Counted from the stretch's first letter, positions 1 to 8,779 are shown. The stretch is DNA of 64,000 bases from Dokdonia sp. (GCA_020630915.1 JAHDIF010000001.1:1-64000), one strand, 5' to 3'. Notes: a model not told the origin generated them from the sequence alone. Translations and numbers: made by a program.

Positions 1-2
1 AA

Positions 3-27
3 AGACCTTAGTTTACTACTAAAGTCT
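3..27 (-). terminator. Likely original terminator of the tRNA-Met locus
   Basis: AGACCTTAGT (3-12) and ACTAAAGTCT (18-27) pair with one wobble on the minus strand around a 5-nt loop, and A residues at 1-3 give U's at the window edge. It sits 12 bp outside attL, where the tRNA's downstream sequence would lie before integration. Confidence 0.45.
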
Positions 28-37
28 CTTTCTATGA

Positions 38-55
38 AGTGGTCCCACTTGGGCT
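38..55. other. attL (18-bp direct repeat of the tRNA-Met 3' end)
   Basis: AGTGGTCCCACTTGGGCT at 38-55 is identical to 10142-10159. The match ends abruptly on both sides. It reproduces the last 16 nt of the tRNA (3' acceptor strand and part of the T arm) plus 2 nt downstream, the typical core for tyrosine integrases acting on tRNA genes. Confidence 0.85.
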
Positions 56-242
56 ACTTTTCTATTTTAACCAGATTTAGCTCTAGTGTATTCAGGTTAA
101 CACCAAAACTATTACTATATAAACTACTATTCATAGAGGTTTATATAAGTCGTAAATTAAGTTGACACCTAATCTGCCACCCAAACCATTTAGGTTAATT
201 CAGATTAATGATGTCGGATATAAAGTTAGTTAAAATAGATAA

Positions 243-1481
243 ATGAAAACAAAGTTTTTACCTCGAAAAGAAAAAGTAAATTCCAAAGGCTATATGCCTA
301 TTCAATTAATTGTAAACATCGGTGGAAAGCGGATTAGGCAAAATGTGCCAGAGACTAATGTTCTGTCAAATCATTGGAAAAATGACAGAATAAAACCGAA
401 TCTTAAAACTGAGAAATACAATTTCCATATAGAATATAACAAGAAGCTTGACGACCTTGAAAAACGCGTGAAAGACGTTTTTAGATATATTCTGCTTAAT
501 GATTTAAGACCAACGAAGGAGTTATTTTTAGCGGAGTTTAATAATGATACATTGGAAAATAAAATTTCCCCAAATTTTTTTAATTCTTTTCAAGAGTTCG
601 TTGATACATCTAAAACGACAAAAGCTCCAGGGACGATAAGGAAATATATAACTACAAAAAGGTTCATTGCCGACTTTACAGAGTTTTATTTGTACGACTT
701 AAGATTTGAAACAATTACTATTGACTTCTATGAGAAACTTAGAGATTATGCCTTTGAAGAAAGAAACACCTTGAACAATTATTTTGGCAGAACAATATCA
801 GTAATAAAAGCTTTTATGAATTGGTCATTAGATAGGGGTTATCATTCAAATACAGAATTTAAAAGGTTTAAACGAATGCAAGATAATATAGAAGTCATCT
901 ATCTAACAATGGAGGAGCTTATGACTTTATACAATCACAATTTTAGTTCTAAACGACTCAATTATGTGAAAGATTTTTATTGCTTTGGTTGCTTTACTGG
1001 ATTGCGATTCAGTGATATCAAAGCTCTGAGGTCATCAAATGTATATCAAGACCACCTAAAGCTAAATATTCAGAAAACTAAAACCATTGATCAAACCATC
1101 CCTCTCAATAATTATGCTAAAGAAATCCTAGCAAGATATAAGGACACATTATACGAACCTCTTCCCTCTATCTCTGGACAGAAATTTAACTTGTACATTA
1201 AAGAGTGTTGTGAAATAGCCCAAATCAATACTTTAGTTAATACTACTCGTTATATTGGACAGCGTAGAGTTGATAAAGTACAACCCAAATACCAACTAAT
1301 AACAAGTCACACAGCTCGAAAAACTTTTGTTACTAATTCACTTATATTAGGGATGAAAGAAATGGTTGTTAGAAATATAACTGGACATAAAGACGAAGCC
1401 AGTTTTAAGAGATATGTAGAAATTGCAGAAGATTTTAAAAGAAGTGAAATGGATAATACATGGAATAAAATCGTACTATAA
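243..1481 (+). CDS. Tyrosine recombinase / integrase of the element
   Basis: This 412-aa site-specific recombinase would catalyse integration at, and excision from, the tRNA-Met gene. An arm-binding N-terminus (about 1-100) is followed by a SAM-like core-binding domain (about 110-210) and the catalytic domain. The catalytic set is visible: R255 in GLRFSD, H356 and R359 in SHTARK, H382 in TGHK, and nucleophile Y391 in FKRYVEI. A lysine around 277-280 lies where the beta-hairpin lysine is expected. Full length for Bacteroidota conjugative-transposon integrases. It lies 188 bp inside attL and reads inward, the usual placement. The next gene starts 2 bp after its stop. Confidence 0.95.
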   Translation: MKTKFLPRKEKVNSKGYMPIQLIVNIGGKRIRQNVPETNVLSNHWKNDRIKPNLKTEKYNFHIEYNKKLDDLEKRVKDVFRYILLNDLRPTKELFLAEFNNDTLENKISPNFFNSFQEFVDTSKTTKAPGTIRKYITTKRFIADFTEFYLYDLRFETITIDFYEKLRDYAFEERNTLNNYFGRTISVIKAFMNWSLDRGYHSNTEFKRFKRMQDNIEVIYLTMEELMTLYNHNFSSKRLNYVKDFYCFGCFTGLRFSDIKALRSSNVYQDHLKLNIQKTKTIDQTIPLNNYAKEILARYKDTLYEPLPSISGQKFNLYIKECCEIAQINTLVNTTRYIGQRRVDKVQPKYQLITSHTARKTFVTNSLILGMKEMVVRNITGHKDEASFKRYVEIAEDFKRSEMDNTWNKIVL

Positions 1482-1483
1482 TT

Positions 1484-2623
1484 ATGACAAAAACAAAGCA
1501 AAACATTCATTCACTTTACTACGATTATTCAGAAAAATCAATTAAGTACAAGAACTACTTTTCTAACATAAATTCAGCAAAAAGCCCTTTTGAAAAAATC
1601 TGGTTGTTCTTGCATCATATTTCGGAAATTAATCTCGCAATTGATATACAAAAAGATATTACCTTTTTCCTATCATTAAACAATACGAAAGCTACTGAGG
1701 AAGAAAAAAGACATTTAATTTCTGCGATATATAGGGAACACTTAAAAATTCTATCGATTGATTACTCGAGTAATCTTGAAGTAATACTATACGAAAACCT
1801 ATTAGTGCATACAAAAATATTAATGCAACAAGGTTTGCCCATATTAAGAAATGAAAAACTAATCTCAATTGCCCCATTAATATTCTCACATACACATTGG
1901 AAACGAATAATCAAACACGACTTATCTCTGATTGAAAATGCCAGTCATAAAGAAATAATAATATCAGATTATCTTTCTAACATATCAAAACTAATGGGGG
2001 AATTTGATTTAAATAACTCAGCAATTCTTAATAAGTTCAATTCTTTAGCACTGGAGCAGATTAAACAATCATTTAAAGTAAAAAACGACATTTTTAAATT
2101 TTTCGATGTGAAAAATTTAGGAAAAAAGAAAGAATACCTAATTGAGCTATCGTCCGCTAATATTCCTTTAAAATCAAGTAATAAAAGAGCCCTCAATCAA
2201 GAACTGAAGATAGAACTAGCTAATCCGAAAAATATTAGAAAAATAAGAAAAGGGTTGAACTATTTAATTAAAAAACAAAATCCTAATCTTACATCTAAAG
2301 AATCCAAATCAATTGCACGAATAATCTCTTCAGACATTTTTCAGACAGAGAATCCAGAAGTATACAAACCCTTGTATAATCGATCTATTAATTTCAATAA
2401 CAAAGTTTTAATGGAATTTATATTCTTTCTATCTAAAAATCAATACATAAAAAAACAAGGTCACTCTTTCCCAAAGATCATAAGCAATAATTTATCAATC
2501 CATCAAAGAGGGTTTTCATATCAGAATTTATACATACTTGCAAAAAAAATAGAAAGCGATTCTGAGTTAACATTTAATGGACTGACCTCTTCTCTTGCAC
2601 TTGAAAATGAGATGAAATATTAG
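1484..2623 (+). CDS. Unrecognised helical protein coupled to the integrase
   Basis: A 379-aa protein whose ATG lies 2 bp after the integrase stop, so the two are very likely co-translated. I do not recognise the family. The sequence is rich in Lys, Ile, Leu and Asn, reads as mostly helical, and has no signal peptide, membrane segment, Walker motif or obvious HTH. A basic stretch near residues 245-270 (KNIRKIRKGLNYLIKKQNPN) could bind nucleic acid. Its position suggests a role in recombination directionality or element regulation, but that is inference. RteC, common in Bacteroides elements, was considered; I could not match it by eye. Confidence 0.75.
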   Translation: MTKTKQNIHSLYYDYSEKSIKYKNYFSNINSAKSPFEKIWLFLHHISEINLAIDIQKDITFFLSLNNTKATEEEKRHLISAIYREHLKILSIDYSSNLEVILYENLLVHTKILMQQGLPILRNEKLISIAPLIFSHTHWKRIIKHDLSLIENASHKEIIISDYLSNISKLMGEFDLNNSAILNKFNSLALEQIKQSFKVKNDIFKFFDVKNLGKKKEYLIELSSANIPLKSSNKRALNQELKIELANPKNIRKIRKGLNYLIKKQNPNLTSKESKSIARIISSDIFQTENPEVYKPLYNRSINFNNKVLMEFIFFLSKNQYIKKQGHSFPKIISNNLSIHQRGFSYQNLYILAKKIESDSELTFNGLTSSLALENEMKY

Positions 2624-2781
2624 AATTCAAAAATTTATTTTTAAAAAAAGAAACGTTCGTTAAGCCCTTATTTTAATACCTCTCCCCGACTCCCTATACA
2701 ATTAGAATAATTAAAAATATTTTTTTTAGAAACATTAGGATAAGACAATTTAGCTGTGTTTAATTCAAACATCGTTAACAT

Positions 2782-3081
2782 ATGTCAAATCCAATTCTAT
2801 ACGGTTTCACAAAGCAAGACCTAGAAAAAACAGTTGAGCTAGTGATCAATCGTATTCGCAAGACCGAGATTATTCAAAATTCTCCCAACAGTCAAGCAGA
2901 AGATCGCCTAACTCAAAAAGAAGCAGCAGAGCTTTTAGGAATAACAGTTCAGTGTCTTATACAATGGAAAAAGAAGAAACTAATTCCATTTTATCAGATA
3001 GGAAGATCTGTCTTTTATTCAAAAAAGGAACTACTTGCGCAGGCCAGAAAAAACCCATCATTAGTTAAATTCACAAAATAA
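2782..3081 (+). CDS. Excisionase-like helix-turn-helix protein
   Basis: A 99-aa DNA-binding protein. Residues about 43-90 (LTQKEAAELLGIT, then IGRSVFYSKKELL) form a MerR/excisionase-type HTH_17 domain: recognition helix, then a wing read as 'IGRSVFYSKKEL'. Such proteins in Bacteroidota elements act as excision factors or switch on replication and mobilization genes. The start lies after 158 bp of AT-rich sequence that probably holds the promoter, and the helicase gene begins 6 bp after the stop, so this is the first gene of the replication/mobilization operon. Confidence 0.85.
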   Translation: MSNPILYGFTKQDLEKTVELVINRIRKTEIIQNSPNSQAEDRLTQKEAAELLGITVQCLIQWKKKKLIPFYQIGRSVFYSKKELLAQARKNPSLVKFTK

Positions 3082-3087
3082 GTACTT

Positions 3088-4299
3088 ATGTCAAAAGAAG
3101 CGAAATACTTTAGAATTGGCACAGGATTTAAAAAAATCATTGAGAAACCCCTTATATCTGGAGACACGACAAGTGTAATGGTTTCCTGGAATAAAGAAAC
3201 TATTGTTGCCGATCACGGGAAACAATTTTTAAATGACATTCCCAAATTAGATGGATATTGTTGTATTCCAGAACATATTAATTATCAGGAGTTTGTCGGA
3301 AATTTCTACAACACTTACCACGAGCTACCTTACAAGCCTGCTGAAAAAGGAAAAATAAAATACTCATTGCAGTTCGTGAATCACATCTTTGGCAAACAGA
3401 AGGAACTCGGTCTTGATTATCTGAAAATTATATTACTCTATCCAACCCAAATACTACCTATTATATGCTTAGTAAGCAAAGAACGCGGTACTGGAAAATC
3501 TACTTTCATAAAATGGCTTAAAGCTATATATGGTCATAATATGACCTATATAAAAGGTGATAGTTTTTCATCTCAGTTTAATGCTGATTGGGCTTCCAAA
3601 CTAATCATTGCTATAGACGAGGTATTCTTTGATAAGCAAGAAATTACAGAGCGTTTAAAATATCTCTCAACAACTGACAAGGACAAAGTTGAAGCGAAAG
3701 GTAAAGACAGAGAGGAGATAGAATTTTTTGGAAAATTCATTTTATGTTCAAACAACGAAGAAACATTCATTCTTATTGATTCTAATGAAATTAGGTTCTG
3801 GGTGCGTAAAGTAACTCCTTTCATAAATGAAGATACTGAGTTCTTAAGCAAGTTAATTAAGGAGATTCCTGCATTTATGCAATTCTTAATAGATCGGAAA
3901 TTCTCAACTGCTAAGAAAACAAGAATGTGGTTTACTTCTGAACAGATCAAAACAAAAGCACTACAAAAATTAGTGTGGCTGAACAATAATGAAGTTGAAA
4001 GAGAAATGGTACAGCTTTTTTACGAAATATTTGATGCATCTGCAGCTGATGAAATAAAAATTACCCCTCGCGATGTAGTTGCTACCATAATTAAATCCCG
4101 AAGAAAATATTATGAAATCAATGAAGTGCGAAAAATACTCAAATCTAAGTGGGAATTAAAACCATCTGATAACTCCAATTCTTATAGAGGTTATGAGTTT
4201 ACGTCCTATGGAGAATTCATAGAAATAGACAGAAAAGGAAGGTATTACTCTATAAAAAGAATCTTTATAGAACGGATTTTTGATGAAATGATGACATAA
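3088..4299 (+). CDS. SF3-like helicase / DUF5906-type ATPase
   Basis: A 403-aa ATPase related to the phage/plasmid primase-helicase (DUF5906, VirE-like) group. Walker A is GTGKST (about residues 134-139, after LVSKER). Walker B is IIAIDEVFF (about 170-178). A sensor-like stretch ILCSNNEE follows near 214. In mobile elements such proteins unwind or replicate the excised circle or help convert the transferred strand. It lies 6 bp after the HTH gene and its 3' end runs into the TCATCAAA repeat array, with two repeat-like copies inside the last 20 codons. The exact family assignment is by motif only. Confidence 0.82.
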   Translation: MSKEAKYFRIGTGFKKIIEKPLISGDTTSVMVSWNKETIVADHGKQFLNDIPKLDGYCCIPEHINYQEFVGNFYNTYHELPYKPAEKGKIKYSLQFVNHIFGKQKELGLDYLKIILLYPTQILPIICLVSKERGTGKSTFIKWLKAIYGHNMTYIKGDSFSSQFNADWASKLIIAIDEVFFDKQEITERLKYLSTTDKDKVEAKGKDREEIEFFGKFILCSNNEETFILIDSNEIRFWVRKVTPFINEDTEFLSKLIKEIPAFMQFLIDRKFSTAKKTRMWFTSEQIKTKALQKLVWLNNNEVEREMVQLFYEIFDASAADEIKITPRDVVATIIKSRRKYYEINEVRKILKSKWELKPSDNSNSYRGYEFTSYGEFIEIDRKGRYYSIKRIFIERIFDEMMT

Positions 4300-4477
4300 C
4301 TATATAAGCTATTGAAAAACAAAAGATTAACCTATCATCAAAGTTGTCATCAAACTGTCATCAAAATATATAATGATGACCATAAAAAAATGGTTTTGAT
4401 GATTGATGAAAAAATGATGACAATGGAAATAGCAGTAAAATCAAGTGTTAACAAACGTTCGTCATCAAATCATCAAA
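4279..4477. repeat. Iteron-like array of TCATCAAA, candidate origin or operator
   Basis: Seven exact copies of TCATCAAA or its complement TTTGATGA lie at 4279(-), 4335, 4347, 4358, 4395(-), 4462 and 4470. Partial TTGATGA (4403-4409) and ATGATGAC copies (4288-4295, 4373-4380, 4414-4421) add to the array. The three at 4335-4365 are spaced 11-12 bp, about one helical turn. The array fills the gap between the helicase and primase genes. A 63-codon open frame here (TTG start at 4312) looks like a by-product of the repeats. Confidence 0.75.
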
Positions 4478-4499
4478 AATTTATAAAAACGAAGTCTTT

Positions 4500-5381
4500 A
4501 TGAAAGTCCCTAGTCTAAATTGCGAAAATGCCCGAAATATTCTAATTATCAACACTCTTAAAAGCTTAGGGCATTTACCCAAAAGGGAAACGGAAAAAGA
4601 AGCTTGGTTTCTGAGTCCTTTCAGGTCAGAAACTCAAGCCTCATTTAAAGTTTGTAAAAAAATTAATAGATGGTTCGATCACGGACAAGGTACAGGTGGC
4701 AATGTTATTGATTTAGTGATGACATTAAAGAATTACACAGTCTCAGAAGCGTTATACTTTTTTTCTGATATCAATATCTCTTTTTCTTTTCAAAAGCAAA
4801 CAAAAAATATAACAGAACCAAAAACAAATTATCAAATCAAAAGGGTAAAACAATTAGAAAATCGAGCCTTATTATCCTATTTAGATATTAGGGCTATTCA
4901 TCACATTTTAGCAAAAAAATACTGCCAAGAAATATACTATACAATTGATGAAAAAACATATTTCGGCATAGCATTTAAAAACAGGTCTGGAGGATATGAA
5001 TTACGGAATAAATACTTCAAAGGTTGCATAGGAAAAAAAGATTTTACGCATTATCAAAAAGGCAAAAACAATCTAACAATCTTCGAAGGTTTTTTTGATT
5101 TCTTAAGCTTTATAACTCTCAATAAAGAATTAGAAAATCAAACCGACTTTTTAATTCTCAACTCTCTTTCTTTGGTTCAAAAAATAGAAATAGTATTAAA
5201 AGAATATGACAAGATTTACACCTGGCTTGATAATGACAATGCTGGAAAGAGTGCAACTAAAATTATAAAAAACATCCACTCAAAAGTAGAAGATAAAAGT
5301 GTCTTCTTTGATGGATATAAAGACTTGAATGAACATTTGATCTCGATTATTAAACAAGATGTCAAAAGTCAAAAAGAGTGA
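4500..5381 (+). CDS. CHC2-like / TOPRIM primase-type protein
   Basis: A 293-aa protein of the Bacteroidota mobilization-primase type. Residues about 30-85 resemble the DnaG zinc-finger region (SPFRSETQASFKV, then WFDHGQGTGGNVIDL), although the full Cys/His set is not evident. The C-terminal half carries a TOPRIM fold: IFEGFFDFLSF (about 195-205) gives the Glu motif, and TWLDNDNAGKSA (about 240-251) gives the DxD motif. It probably primes complementary-strand synthesis of the element after transfer or during replication. The gene follows the repeat array directly and precedes oriT, consistent with entering the recipient early. Confidence 0.85.
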   Translation: MKVPSLNCENARNILIINTLKSLGHLPKRETEKEAWFLSPFRSETQASFKVCKKINRWFDHGQGTGGNVIDLVMTLKNYTVSEALYFFSDINISFSFQKQTKNITEPKTNYQIKRVKQLENRALLSYLDIRAIHHILAKKYCQEIYYTIDEKTYFGIAFKNRSGGYELRNKYFKGCIGKKDFTHYQKGKNNLTIFEGFFDFLSFITLNKELENQTDFLILNSLSLVQKIEIVLKEYDKIYTWLDNDNAGKSATKIIKNIHSKVEDKSVFFDGYKDLNEHLISIIKQDVKSQKE

Positions 5382-5400
5382 AAACTAGTATTAGCGAAAG

Positions 5401-5426
5401 ACAAAGTGTAACTCACTACACTTTGT
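5401..5426 (-). other. oriT: oriT of MobV type with predicted nick
   Basis: ACAAAGTGTA (5401-5410) and TACACTTTGT (5417-5426) form a perfect 10-bp inverted repeat with a 6-nt loop. Read on the minus strand, AAAGTGTAGTGAGTTACACTTT closely follows the pMV158 oriT as I recall it (nick TAGTGTG/TTA); the differences are mainly paired changes in the stem. The predicted nick is between 5412 and 5411 on the minus strand. It lies 61 bp upstream of the MobV relaxase gene. Confidence 0.8.
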
Positions 5427-5486
5427 ACCAAAGTTCGCTCGTTCAGGGGTTCCCCCTAAAAACCCCAAAAAACAATACGCATAAAT

Positions 5487-6134
5487 ATGAGCTACGCAGT
5501 AATGAGATTACAAAAAATTAAAAATTCTGGTGCATTGGGAAGGCATATAGACAGGAGTTCTGGTGGCTCGATTTCTGTTCCAGAAAACGCTTCAACTAAC
5601 ACTGTGCTAAATAATATTCATTGGGATAAAAAAGGTAATAGCTACACACAAAAAGAGTGGACAGAATTTAGCAAAACAAACCCACTATCGAAGAGAATCA
5701 ACAATGAAATTAAAGAACGCTATAGTCTTGACAAGAAGATCAGAAAAGACGCAGTTAAAGCAGTCGAATACATAATGACATCAGATCATTATAAGATGAA
5801 TGAAATTTTCAAAAAACCAGAAATATATAGTCAATGGGTAAAAGACAATAAGACCTTTTTAGCATCTATATATGGAGAAAAAAATATCATTTCAATGCAT
5901 TTACATTTGGATGAACAAACACCACATCTGCACGCTATTGTAGTGCCTATTACACAAGATGGAAGATTGAGTTGTAAATCATTTGTAGATGGAAAAAGAG
6001 ACCTAGCAGAACAACAAACTCAATATTCAAAACTGATGGAAAAATATGGTATGCATAGAGGTAAAGAAGGAAGTACTGCAAGACACCAAAAAGTAAATTC
6101 TAACTATAAAATAAACACACGTGATAGAGCTTAG
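5487..6134 (+). CDS. MobV-family relaxase (Mob/Pre), short form
   Basis: A 215-aa relaxase that nicks oriT and leads the strand into the recipient. The start MSYAVMRLQKIK closely resembles the MobM/Pre N-terminus. Key residues are H20 in LGRHIDR (MobV relaxases use a conserved histidine here), IRKDAV near 85-91, and the metal-binding HLDEQTPHLH at 140-149. It ends shortly after the catalytic domain, about half the length of MobM, so the usual C-terminal dimerization/membrane region is missing. The stop lies 14 bp inside the coupling-protein gene. The short form looks intact rather than frameshifted. Confidence 0.92.
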   Translation: MSYAVMRLQKIKNSGALGRHIDRSSGGSISVPENASTNTVLNNIHWDKKGNSYTQKEWTEFSKTNPLSKRINNEIKERYSLDKKIRKDAVKAVEYIMTSDHYKMNEIFKKPEIYSQWVKDNKTFLASIYGEKNIISMHLHLDEQTPHLHAIVVPITQDGRLSCKSFVDGKRDLAEQQTQYSKLMEKYGMHRGKEGSTARHQKVNSNYKINTRDRA

Positions 6135-7548
6135 CATTTTATTAATTGTCGTACTCTTTATCAGAAGGTCTAAAAAGAAGATTAAAACTAATTCATTCTA
6201 CGTCTCTGGTAATAGAAATTATACTATCGATAATCTTAACAGAGGATTAATTGCTATAGGTGGAGCTGGGTCAGGAAAAACGTACTCAATGATAAAACCC
6301 CTACTAGGGTATTGTATTAAAAACAAAGGATGCCTAACATTTGATCCAAAAGGAGAATTAAGCCCGCTAATTAATGACCTAGCAGAAAAGAACAATAAGA
6401 AAGTACTAAACTTCTCTTTAGACGACAATTATGACTCCTTAAACCCAATAAGTCTGTGCTATGAGAAAAGTGATATCATTGAATTTAGCAGTTATTTTCT
6501 AAGTGGCATTGTTGGCATTCCAAAAAATGATAATGCAAAATACTTTTTTAACGCGGCGAAAAGCGTCTTAACTGGAGTAATTATTTATTTCAAAAATACA
6601 GATTCCAAATATGCCACAATTCCACATATAATAGCTCTTTTCTTAACGGCCTCTGGAGAAGAGATTCTAAAATTATTATCGTCAGATGCAGAAGCAAGAC
6701 GAGCTTCAATGATTCTCTCTAGTGTCAAAAAAGACCCTAGGCTGATGGGAAATATCATAAGTACATTTACTGCTTTTTTTTCCTCTCTAGATACGCCCAC
6801 AATTTTTAGCAATTTAGTTTCAGAAGAAAAAATAACAATGCCTAATGATCCGCAGAACCCTAGTGTAATCAATTTAATATTCAACCTGCAGAAAAGAGAT
6901 TTATATACCCCTATCTACAGTAGTATAGTTGGTTTGATCCTAAAGAAAATGAACACTCCTAATCAATATGAAAGTGCTGTTATTATTGATGAGTTTACTG
7001 TATTAAGTATTCCAAACTTTGTAAATATCCCAGAGACTGCTCGAAGTAACAAAATAGCAACTTGTATCGCTATCCAAGATCTATCACAGTTAGTGTCAAA
7101 ATATGGACGAGAGGAAGCTTCTTCTATAGTTTCAAATATGGGAAGTCAATTTCTATTTAGAACTACAAATCCTGAAACACTAACGCATTTTGAAAGGATG
7201 TTAGGTACTAGAGAAGTGTCAAATGTCAGCTACACTAGATCAACAGGGATAAGCCTTAAAGCTTCTAAAAACACGGGCGTAAAGGATAAAAATATCCTAA
7301 GAAAAGAAGCAATTATTAACTATCGCCCAGGGCAAGTATTCGGTATTATTTCAGAAGGAAGCTCTAAGCTTATAGAAGGCAGTCGTATTAATGGAAATCA
7401 TTATTTAAAGGATTCTAAAAACAACGGTTCATTCAAGTACAAAATTTCAGATACAGATATAAACGCTGTATATCAACAAGTTTATAATGATATCGATTCG
7501 ATACTCAATACTTCGAATTACATATCGCCATCTAAGTTTAATATTTAA
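6121..7548 (+). CDS. VirD4/TraG-like coupling ATPase
   Basis: A 475-aa type IV coupling protein that would deliver the relaxase-DNA complex to a helper secretion channel. A short N-terminal hydrophobic segment (ELSILLIVVLFI) is followed by Walker A GGAGSGKT (about 47-54), FDPKGE just after it, and Walker B VIIDEF (about 287-292) with the downstream IAIQDLSQL. It starts at GTG 6121, overlapping the relaxase gene by 14 bp, which implies translational coupling. VirD4 proteins usually have two N-terminal TM helices; this one shows only one. No mating-pore genes accompany it. Confidence 0.9.
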   Translation: MIELSILLIVVLFIRRSKKKIKTNSFYVSGNRNYTIDNLNRGLIAIGGAGSGKTYSMIKPLLGYCIKNKGCLTFDPKGELSPLINDLAEKNNKKVLNFSLDDNYDSLNPISLCYEKSDIIEFSSYFLSGIVGIPKNDNAKYFFNAAKSVLTGVIIYFKNTDSKYATIPHIIALFLTASGEEILKLLSSDAEARRASMILSSVKKDPRLMGNIISTFTAFFSSLDTPTIFSNLVSEEKITMPNDPQNPSVINLIFNLQKRDLYTPIYSSIVGLILKKMNTPNQYESAVIIDEFTVLSIPNFVNIPETARSNKIATCIAIQDLSQLVSKYGREEASSIVSNMGSQFLFRTTNPETLTHFERMLGTREVSNVSYTRSTGISLKASKNTGVKDKNILRKEAIINYRPGQVFGIISEGSSKLIEGSRINGNHYLKDSKNNGSFKYKISDTDINAVYQQVYNDIDSILNTSNYISPSKFNI

Positions 7549-7560
7549 AATCAATTAATT

Positions 7561-7983
7561 ATGTTCATTCTATCACTTTTTATGAAAATCGGCAAGTACG
7601 TGGGATATGCACTTTGTCTAGTAATTCCAGTTCTAACAACAGTAAGCGGTCTGTTCTTTTTACTTTTTTCACATAAAGTAAAAAATAAACCAGAATTTGG
7701 CTATATCCTTTTTGAGTCAGATCTCTTAGCTTCATTTACTATTCACCCTACACTATGGTTAGTATATTTTTTATACGTGGTGAAATTAAACAAGTTAAAA
7801 GCACTTCTAATATCTGGAATTGTATTAATTGGGGAAGGGTTCTTCAATACTTTCATAAAAATTCTGGGAGCAGGAAAATTAAGCTTTCTTAGCGCTTACC
7901 ATTTATTTTTTTACATCAATTTAGTTCTTATTACCCTAATCATAATCCATTACAAAAAACAGCAAACATTAGAAGCAGTATAA
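7561..7983 (+). CDS. Small multi-pass membrane protein
   Basis: A 140-aa protein starting 12 bp after the coupling protein, so probably in the same operon. Hydrophobic stretches at about 10-35, 55-75, 80-100 and 110-130 suggest four membrane helices. No family is recognised. Candidate roles are a helper-channel adaptor or entry exclusion, judged only from position. Confidence 0.7.
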   Translation: MFILSLFMKIGKYVGYALCLVIPVLTTVSGLFFLLFSHKVKNKPEFGYILFESDLLASFTIHPTLWLVYFLYVVKLNKLKALLISGIVLIGEGFFNTFIKILGAGKLSFLSAYHLFFYINLVLITLIIIHYKKQQTLEAV

Positions 7984-8070
7984 AACCACCTTAAATAACA
8001 AATATTAAAGCTGGTATAATTCTGTCATAGCATTCACGAATAAAAGACAAACAATAATTCACAATATAAA

Positions 8071-8655
8071 ATGATACACAAAGAATTATACTTTTTCTAT
8101 AACTCCCTTAACAATATAGTTAAGATAGGACGTTCCGACAATACAGAAGCTAGTCTTAAAACCGTTCGATACATTTCTGGCATTAAGGAGATATCTGTTA
8201 TTTGCAAGTTTGAAAATGCTGGTAACCTTGAACCAATTTTTCATAGGTTGTTTAGCGAGTACAGAACAATTGGAGAATGGTTTTATTATGAAGGTGCAGT
8301 TAAATCATATATTGAACACATCAAAAATAAGAAAGCCTTAAAGCCTAGTGATACAGATCTATCGATACTCGCTATTGCAAAAGACACTTCTTATCCCTTT
8401 AGTGCAGATCTAAAAACTTCTTTCTGTAAATTAAAGAAGAACCTGCAAGAAAAGTTTAATACTATAAAAGAAATTTACATTTCAGAACACATCAAAATCA
8501 CAGGAAAAAAGCCGTCAAATTTTAATTTATTTCATCTAATAGAAAAAAAACAAACAACTATTTATCACAATAATAAACTTATTCCAATCTGGTTACACTA
8601 TGATGAAAAGAGATATAAAAGCAATTTAGAATATTACGGACAAGAAATCTTTTAA
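8071..8655 (+). CDS. T5orf172/Mug113 (GIY-YIG-like) domain protein
   Basis: A 194-aa protein. Residues about 3-90 follow the T5orf172/Mug113 pattern of the GIY-YIG superfamily: LYFFYNSLNNIVKIGRSDN at the start, a central Arg in TVRYISG, and LEPIFHRLFSEYRTIGEWFYY, where the E, H and GEWF residues are characteristic. Such domains are seen in phage and element proteins with suspected nuclease activity. The C-terminal 100 residues are not recognised. It stands 87 bp after the previous gene and is likely cargo or a regulatory nuclease of the element. Confidence 0.75.
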   Translation: MIHKELYFFYNSLNNIVKIGRSDNTEASLKTVRYISGIKEISVICKFENAGNLEPIFHRLFSEYRTIGEWFYYEGAVKSYIEHIKNKKALKPSDTDLSILAIAKDTSYPFSADLKTSFCKLKKNLQEKFNTIKEIYISEHIKITGKKPSNFNLFHLIEKKQTTIYHNNKLIPIWLHYDEKRYKSNLEYYGQEIF

Positions 8656-8779
8656 ATTCAACTATAAAAAACTCAATAGTGCAAAAACAAAACTTAGTAC
8701 GCTTTTAGCTACGAGGTTGTATTGTTACTTGTCTCATTTCTCTAAGTGCATTTTTATTACACTATACTTTCAATAAAAT

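Noticed and set aside
4312-4503. 63-codon frame between helicase and primase genes
   Set aside because: TTG start, composition dictated by TCATCAAA repeats, no domain; better read as an iteron array.
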